From Sphingomonas citricola (GTDB lineage Bacteria; Pseudomonadota; Alphaproteobacteria; Sphingomonadales; Sphingomonadaceae): 64,000 nucleotides of DNA. This document shows, piece after piece, positions 60,043 through 64,000 of the stretch (positions are counted from its first letter, which is position 1; each line of letters begins with the position of its first letter). The stretch is taken from positions 124,001-188,000 of the forward strand of contig NZ_JAHXZM010000004.1 in the NCBI RefSeq assembly GCF_019429535.1, given 5' to 3'. The notes below the pieces were generated by a model. It had not been told where the DNA came from. It saw only the letters and a list, made by a program, of their open reading frames with translations, and did not search any database. The translations under genes were made by a program, and so were the position numbers.

Positions 60043-60097
60043 CGGCGAAACAGGCGCGATGCCGCGGCCCCGGGCACGGACGCGCCCTTCGCACCCG

Positions 60098-61306
60098 TCA
60101 GGCGAGCGCGGCATCTCCCCGCCGGTGCCGCTCGACCGCGAGCGTCAGCCCCCAGATCGCGAACCCGCCGAGCGCGAGCGCGCTGCCGACGTAGCCGGTC
60201 GAAGCCCAGCCATATCCGCCCGCAATCGCGAGGCCACCCGCCCACGGTCCGATCGCGTTGGCGACGTTGAATGCGGAATGGTTGAGCGCGGCCGCAAGCC
60301 CCTGCGCGTCGCCCGCCACGTCCATCAACCGCGTCTGGAGCACGGTTGCGAGCGCGCCGCCGCAGCCGATCGCGAAAACGCAGGCGGTGATCGCGGCCAA
60401 GCTGCCGCTCGCCCACGGGTAGAGCGCGAGGACACCCGCCGACCACAGCAGCAGCACCCCCGCGGTCGGCATCAGCGCGCGATCGGCGAAGCGCGGCACG
60501 AACAGATTGCCCGCGGTCATGCCGATGCCGAACACCGCGAGCACCAGCGGCACCGCGGCATTCGACGCCCCCGTCACCTCGGTGAGCGTCGAGGCGAGAT
60601 AGGTGTAGACCGCGAACAGGCCGCCGAAGCCGATCGCCCCGATCGCAAGCGTCAGCCACACCTGCCCGTTGCGCAAGGCGGCGAGTTCGCGCAGCGGGCT
60701 TGCACCTCGATCGGGGCGGTAGTGCGGTGCGAAGGCGGCGACCAGCGCGGCGGTGGTGAGGGCGAGCCCGGCGACCACGCCGAACACGTAGCGCCAGCTC
60801 AGCCACTGGCCGAGCAGCTTGGCGAGCGGTACGCCGACGATCGTCGCGACCGTCAGCCCCAGCATCACGCGCCCGATCGCGGTGGTGCGGCGATTCTCCG
60901 GCACGAGCGACGCCGCGACCAGCGCGGCGATCCCGAAATAGGCGCCGTGCGGCAGTCCCGCGAGGAAACGGAATGCGAGCATCGCATCATAGCCCGGCGC
61001 GATCGCCGACAAGGCATTGCCGACCGCGAACATGAGCATGAGCATGATCAGCGCAGTGCGCCGCGGAACCTTGGCGAGCGCGACCGCGAGCGTCGGGGCG
61101 CCGACGACGACGCCGAGCGCATAGGCGCTGATGAGGTGACCGACCGCGGGCGCGTCGACGCCGAGCCCGCGCGCGAGATCGGGCTCGAGGCTCATCGCGG
61201 CGAATTCGGTCGTGCCGATCGCGAACCCGCCGACCGCGAGCGCGAGATGGACGAGCCCGACCGGCGCGGCGGGCCTCAGGGTCGATGCGGGCGTATGTTG
61301 CTGCAT
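60098..61306 (-). CDS. MFS transporter, AraJ-like drug/sugar efflux type
   Basis: The product is 402 residues with about twelve membrane helices, from the ATG at 61306 (an earlier in-frame ATG is at 61369). The start LVHLALAVGGFAIGTTEFAA is typical of the DHA1/AraJ-like branch, and the loop motif follows in ALAKVPRRTALIMLMLMFAV. Helix 5 has GLTVATIVGVPLAKLLGQWL with the drug:H+ motif C pattern. The substrate is unknown. It lies between repeat copies of two different families. Confidence 0.85.
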   Translation of the reverse strand: MQQHTPASTLRPAAPVGLVHLALAVGGFAIGTTEFAAMSLEPDLARGLGVDAPAVGHLISAYALGVVVGAPTLAVALAKVPRRTALIMLMLMFAVGNALSAIAPGYDAMLAFRFLAGLPHGAYFGIAALVAASLVPENRRTTAIGRVMLGLTVATIVGVPLAKLLGQWLSWRYVFGVVAGLALTTAALVAAFAPHYRPDRGASPLRELAALRNGQVWLTLAIGAIGFGGLFAVYTYLASTLTEVTGASNAAVPLVLAVFGIGMTAGNLFVPRFADRALMPTAGVLLLWSAGVLALYPWASGSLAAITACVFAIGCGGALATVLQTRLMDVAGDAQGLAAALNHSAFNVANAIGPWAGGLAIAGGYGWASTGYVGSALALGGFAIWGLTLAVERHRRGDAALA

Positions 61307-61493
61307 TGCAGCATAGATGCGGGCTGGGGTGGCGGGGTGCAAGGTGGCGGGTGGCTGCCTTGCGGACACCGTGTTCGCTCACGGGAGTGAGGGGTTTGTG
61401 GTGGGGCTGGAGTGATGCGGCGATCACGTTCGCTGGGCGTTACCTGGCGCACCGGCGACCCCGGTTTCGTCTGGGTAAGGCAGACAGGAGAGG

Positions 61494-61558
61494 CCGCCGC
61501 GGGCAAAGCCCGCGTCGTCGGACGGGTCGGTTGGCACCGACCCGCCGGCCGGCCTTGG
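61494..61558 (-). repeat. Dispersed two-hairpin repeat, family 2, copy B
   Basis: Read on the minus strand: CCGGCCGGCGGG, a hairpin CGGGTCGGT-GCCA-ACCGACCCG, a TCCGACGA linker, and CGCGGGC-TTT-GCCCGCG, ending GCGG. The layout equals the copy at 29786-29841 with stems changed on both sides. It starts 10 bp after the lysS stop and could serve as its terminator. The 261-bp gap 61307-61567 shows nothing else definite. Confidence 0.65.
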
Positions 61559-61567
61559 CGCTGCCGG

Positions 61568-63190
61568 CTACGCCTGCACCGGCGCGGGCGTGGCCGCGTT
61601 TGCGGCCAAGGCGTCCGCGATCAGTTTTCGGCTGTTCCCGACCCCGTACAGCTTGATGAAGCTGCCCATCCGCGGCCCCTGCGACGAGCCCAGCAGCGTT
61701 TCGTAGAGCGCCTTGAACCAGTCGCGCAGCGAATCGAACCCGCCGGTCTTGCCGATCTCGTACACCTCGTTCTGGATGTCCTCCGCACTCGCCTCCGCGG
61801 GCAGTGCGGCGAGCGCGGCGTCGAGGCGGCGCAGCGCCTCGATCTCCACCCCCTCGGGCGCGCGGCGCTTGAGCGTCGGGGCGATGAAATCGCGGTGATA
61901 GGCGAGCGCGTGGCCGATCAGCCGGTCGAGCTCGGGATAGCGCGCCGCCGAGGCGTCGGGGACGTAATTGGCGAGATAGGCCCAGACCTGATCGGGCGTC
62001 GCGCCCTCACCCATCACGCCGACGAGGTTGAGCAGCAGCCCGAAGGTCACCGGCAGCTCGCCGTCGGGCAGCTTGCCGTCGTGGATGTGGTGGACCGGAT
62101 TGCCGAGCCGTTCCTTGACCGCTTGGCCGGCGTAATTGCCGCGGAACTGCCAATATTCGTCCACCGCGCGCGGGATCACGCCCATGTGGAGCTGCTTCGC
62201 CTTCTTGGGCTCGCGGTAGGCGTAGAAAGCGAGACTTTCCTCGGGGCCGTAGGTCAGCCACTGCTCGAGGCTCAGGCCGTTACCCTTCGACTTCGAAATC
62301 TTCTCGCCATTTTCGTCGAGGAACATCTCGTAGTTGAAGCCCTCGGGCGGACGTCCGCCGAGGACGCGCGCGATTCGGGACGATTGCGTCACCGAATCGA
62401 TCAGGTCCTTGCCCGCCATCTCGTAATCGACGCCGAGCGCGACCCAGCGCATCGCCCAATCGACCTTCCACTGCAGCTTGGACATGCCGCCGAGCGCACT
62501 CTGTTCGACGCGCTCGTTCGTGGCGGGATCGGTGAAGGCGATCGTCCCCGCCTCGGCGTCGACCACCTCGACCGGCACCTGAAGCACGATGCCGCTCACC
62601 TGGCTGATCGGCAGGATCGGCGAGTAGGTCGCGCGGCGCTCGGCGCGGAGCGTCGGCAGCATGACGTCCATCACGCCCCCGAAATGCCGCAGCACGCCGC
62701 GTAGCGCCTCGTCGAAGCGGCCTTGCGTGTAGCAATCGGTCGAGGAGACGAATTCGTAGTCGAACCCGAAGCGGTCGAGGAATTGCCGCAGCATCGCGTT
62801 GTTGTGCGCGGCGAAACTGTCGAACTTGCCGAACGGATCGGGGATGCGCGTCAGCGGCTTGCCCAGATGCTCGGCGAGCATCGCGCCATTCGGCACATTG
62901 TCGGGCACCTTGCGCAGGCCGTCCATGTCGTCGCTGAATGCGACCAGCCGGGTCGGCTGATCGGACAAGGCGTGAAACGCCTGGCGCACCATCGTCGTGC
63001 GCAGCACCTCGTTGAAAGTGCCGATGTGCGGCAAACCCGAGGGACCGTAGCCGGTTTCGAACAGGACGGCCTCGCCGCCCGGCTTGCCGTTCGGATAACG
63101 TTTGAGGAGCTTGCGCGCCTCCTCGTACGGCCAGGCCTTGGATTCCAGGGCAGCGGATCGGAGGTCGGGGGAGCGCAGTTCGTCGTTCAT
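61568..63190 (-). CDS. lysS: Class I lysyl-tRNA synthetase (LysK type)
   Basis: This enzyme charges tRNA-Lys with lysine. The 540-residue protein is of the archaeal/alphaproteobacterial class I form, not the usual bacterial class II. The HIGH-type motif is GYGPSGLPHIGTFNEVLRTT and the KMSKS-type motif is GEKISKSKGNGLSLEQWLTY. The C-terminal helical domain is conserved to the end. It is divergent from crtZ with a 53-bp spacer. Confidence 0.94.
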   Translation of the reverse strand: MNDELRSPDLRSAALESKAWPYEEARKLLKRYPNGKPGGEAVLFETGYGPSGLPHIGTFNEVLRTTMVRQAFHALSDQPTRLVAFSDDMDGLRKVPDNVPNGAMLAEHLGKPLTRIPDPFGKFDSFAAHNNAMLRQFLDRFGFDYEFVSSTDCYTQGRFDEALRGVLRHFGGVMDVMLPTLRAERRATYSPILPISQVSGIVLQVPVEVVDAEAGTIAFTDPATNERVEQSALGGMSKLQWKVDWAMRWVALGVDYEMAGKDLIDSVTQSSRIARVLGGRPPEGFNYEMFLDENGEKISKSKGNGLSLEQWLTYGPEESLAFYAYREPKKAKQLHMGVIPRAVDEYWQFRGNYAGQAVKERLGNPVHHIHDGKLPDGELPVTFGLLLNLVGVMGEGATPDQVWAYLANYVPDASAARYPELDRLIGHALAYHRDFIAPTLKRRAPEGVEIEALRRLDAALAALPAEASAEDIQNEVYEIGKTGGFDSLRDWFKALYETLLGSSQGPRMGSFIKLYGVGNSRKLIADALAANAATPAPVQA

Positions 63191-63243
63191 GGTGCGGTGC
63201 GACGTAGCGATTCGGCCGCGCCAACGCTATATGCGCGAACACA

Positions 63244-63768
63244 ATGGCTTTGTGGTCCGCGCTTTTCCTGTTCCTCGTCACCGTCGTGCTGATGGAGGGC
63301 TTCGCCTATGCGATGCATCGCTGGGTGATGCACGGGCCCGGTTGGTTCCTGCACAAGAGCCACCACCGCGCGCGCGACGGCCACTGGGAGCTGAACGATC
63401 TCTACGCGGTGATCTTTGCCGTGCCGTCGATCCTGATGATCTACGGCGCGCTGCATTACGGCTGGTGGCCGGGGTTCGTTTGGATCGGCGCGGGCGTCGC
63501 CGCGTACGGCATGATCTATTTCGGCTTCCACGACGTGATCGTGCATCGCCGCGTGCCGACGCGTTACCTGCCCAGGGGCCGCTACATGAAGCGGATCGTC
63601 CAGGCGCACCGGTTGCACCACGTGGTCGAGACGCGCGAGGGCAACGTCAGCTTCGGCTTCATCGTCGCGCCGCGGCCCGAGGATCTGAAGGCCGAGCTGA
63701 AGCGCCGCGGACGCAAGGGCGTACGCCAGTCGACGGTACCGCATCCCTCGGTCTTTGCCGAAGATTAA
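63244..63768 (+). CDS. crtZ: Beta-carotene hydroxylase CrtZ (fatty acid hydroxylase superfamily)
   Basis: CrtZ hydroxylates beta-carotene to zeaxanthin, in the pathway to the yellow nostoxanthin-type pigments of sphingomonads. The 174-residue membrane protein has the di-iron His clusters MHRWVMHG (His25, His30) and LHKSHHRARDGHWELNDLYA (His37, His40, His41). Further clusters are YFGFHDVIVHRRVP and AHRLHHVVETREG. Length and motif spacing fit bacterial CrtZ. No other crt gene is in the window. Confidence 0.9.
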   Translation: MALWSALFLFLVTVVLMEGFAYAMHRWVMHGPGWFLHKSHHRARDGHWELNDLYAVIFAVPSILMIYGALHYGWWPGFVWIGAGVAAYGMIYFGFHDVIVHRRVPTRYLPRGRYMKRIVQAHRLHHVVETREGNVSFGFIVAPRPEDLKAELKRRGRKGVRQSTVPHPSVFAED

Positions 63769-63780
63769 CCCTTTGGGCGC

Positions 63781-64000
63781 ATGAATCGGCGCATGGAACC
63801 CGCCGTCCCGATTCCCGCGCCTTCCGAAGTGGAGGAAAACCGCCACGCTCTGCGCCGGGCGGTGAAGATGAAGGCGCATCTGCGCGACCGCGGCAACACG
63901 CGGTTCGAGATCGAGGTGGTCGACTTGTCGGTCACCGGTTTCCGCGCGCAGACGAGCTTCACGCTGTGGCCGGGGACGACCGTGTGGCTGACGCTGCCGG
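63781..64000 (+). CDS. PilZ-domain protein, N-terminal part (cut by window edge)
   Basis: The frame opens at ATG 63781 (an in-frame ATG at 63793 is an alternative) and runs off the window after 73 codons. It reads MNRRMEPAVPIPAPSEVEEN, then HALRRAVKMKAHLRDRGNTR and VVDLSVTGFRAQTSFTLWPG. The D-S-TGFR pattern matches the PilZ c-di-GMP-binding D/NxSxxG motif. The upstream RR pair of PilZ is present as LRRAVKMKA. It lies 12 bp after crtZ. Confidence 0.72.
   Translation, partial: MNRRMEPAVPIPAPSEVEENRHALRRAVKMKAHLRDRGNTRFEIEVVDLSVTGFRAQTSFTLWPGTTVWLTLP

Noticed and set aside
59234..61390. Long plus-strand open frame (718 codons) over the HDAC-like and MFS genes
   Set aside because: It is antisense to two clear genes and rich in Arg/Glu/Asp/His as expected for a shadow frame.

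Overview
The window is a GC-rich, gene-dense chromosomal segment from an alphaproteobacterium, most likely a sphingomonad (Sphingomonas or a close relative). The grounds are the alphaproteobacterial class I lysyl-tRNA synthetase, the fused MrpA/MrpB antiporter subunit, an HWE-family sensor kinase, a crtZ-type carotenoid hydroxylase and the general character of the proteins. This is recognition by eye, not a database search. No insertion sequence, prophage, integrase or CRISPR array was found.

From 1 to about 33.9 kb the window holds an almost complete flagellar gene cluster. On the minus strand lies flgBCDEFGHIJK; flgK is cut by the left edge. Divergent from it on the plus strand run motA, motB, flgA, flgM, a flgN-like gene, a flagellar lytic transglycosylase, flhA and fliA (sigma-28). 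Three tandem flagellin genes follow on the minus strand, each with its own promoter and hairpin terminator. Then come, on the plus strand, a FlbD/FleQ-type sigma-54 activator and fliEFGHIJ-KLMNOPQR-flhB, and finally fliD-fliS. Promoter motifs suggest a two-step hierarchy. Four sigma-54 sites (two divergent at flgB/motA, one before the transglycosylase, one before fliK) would be used by the encoded activator. Five sigma-28 sites (flgM, three flagellins, fliD) would be used by the encoded FliA and restrained by FlgM. FlhF/FlhG, FlbT/FlaF and chemotaxis genes are not in the window.

From 34 to 49 kb there is housekeeping and regulatory content. A tightly overlapped minus-strand operon runs argH, an lptM-like lipoprotein gene, lysA, a CysG N-terminal-like gene and a CorA/ZntB-like transporter gene. 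A thioredoxin-like lipoprotein gene diverges from argH with overlapping start codons. A Crp/Fnr regulator, a sensor kinase with an unusual N-terminal domain, ppx/gppA with rlmE, a tRNA-Gln(CUG), two AraC-family regulators and an MFS transporter follow. From 48.7 to 54.6 kb lies a six-gene mrp/mnh/pha cation-proton antiporter operon (AB fusion, C, D, E, F, G) in which every junction is a 4-bp overlap.

From 55 to 64 kb there are prfC, an alpha/beta hydrolase of the MetX type, a secreted cyclophilin, a small hydrophilic protein overlapping acylphosphatase, a histone-deacetylase-like amidohydrolase, an MFS transporter, lysS (class I), crtZ and the start of a PilZ-domain gene.

The observations I consider least explained are two dispersed, structured repeat families (14417-14528 with 59930-60042; 29786-29841 with 61494-61558). 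In each, the two copies keep their hairpins while the stem sequences differ. Others are a TGCCGG-type motif next to sigma-54 promoters, a shared sigma-28 -10 box, and a sensor kinase with an AhpD/CMD-like N-terminus.
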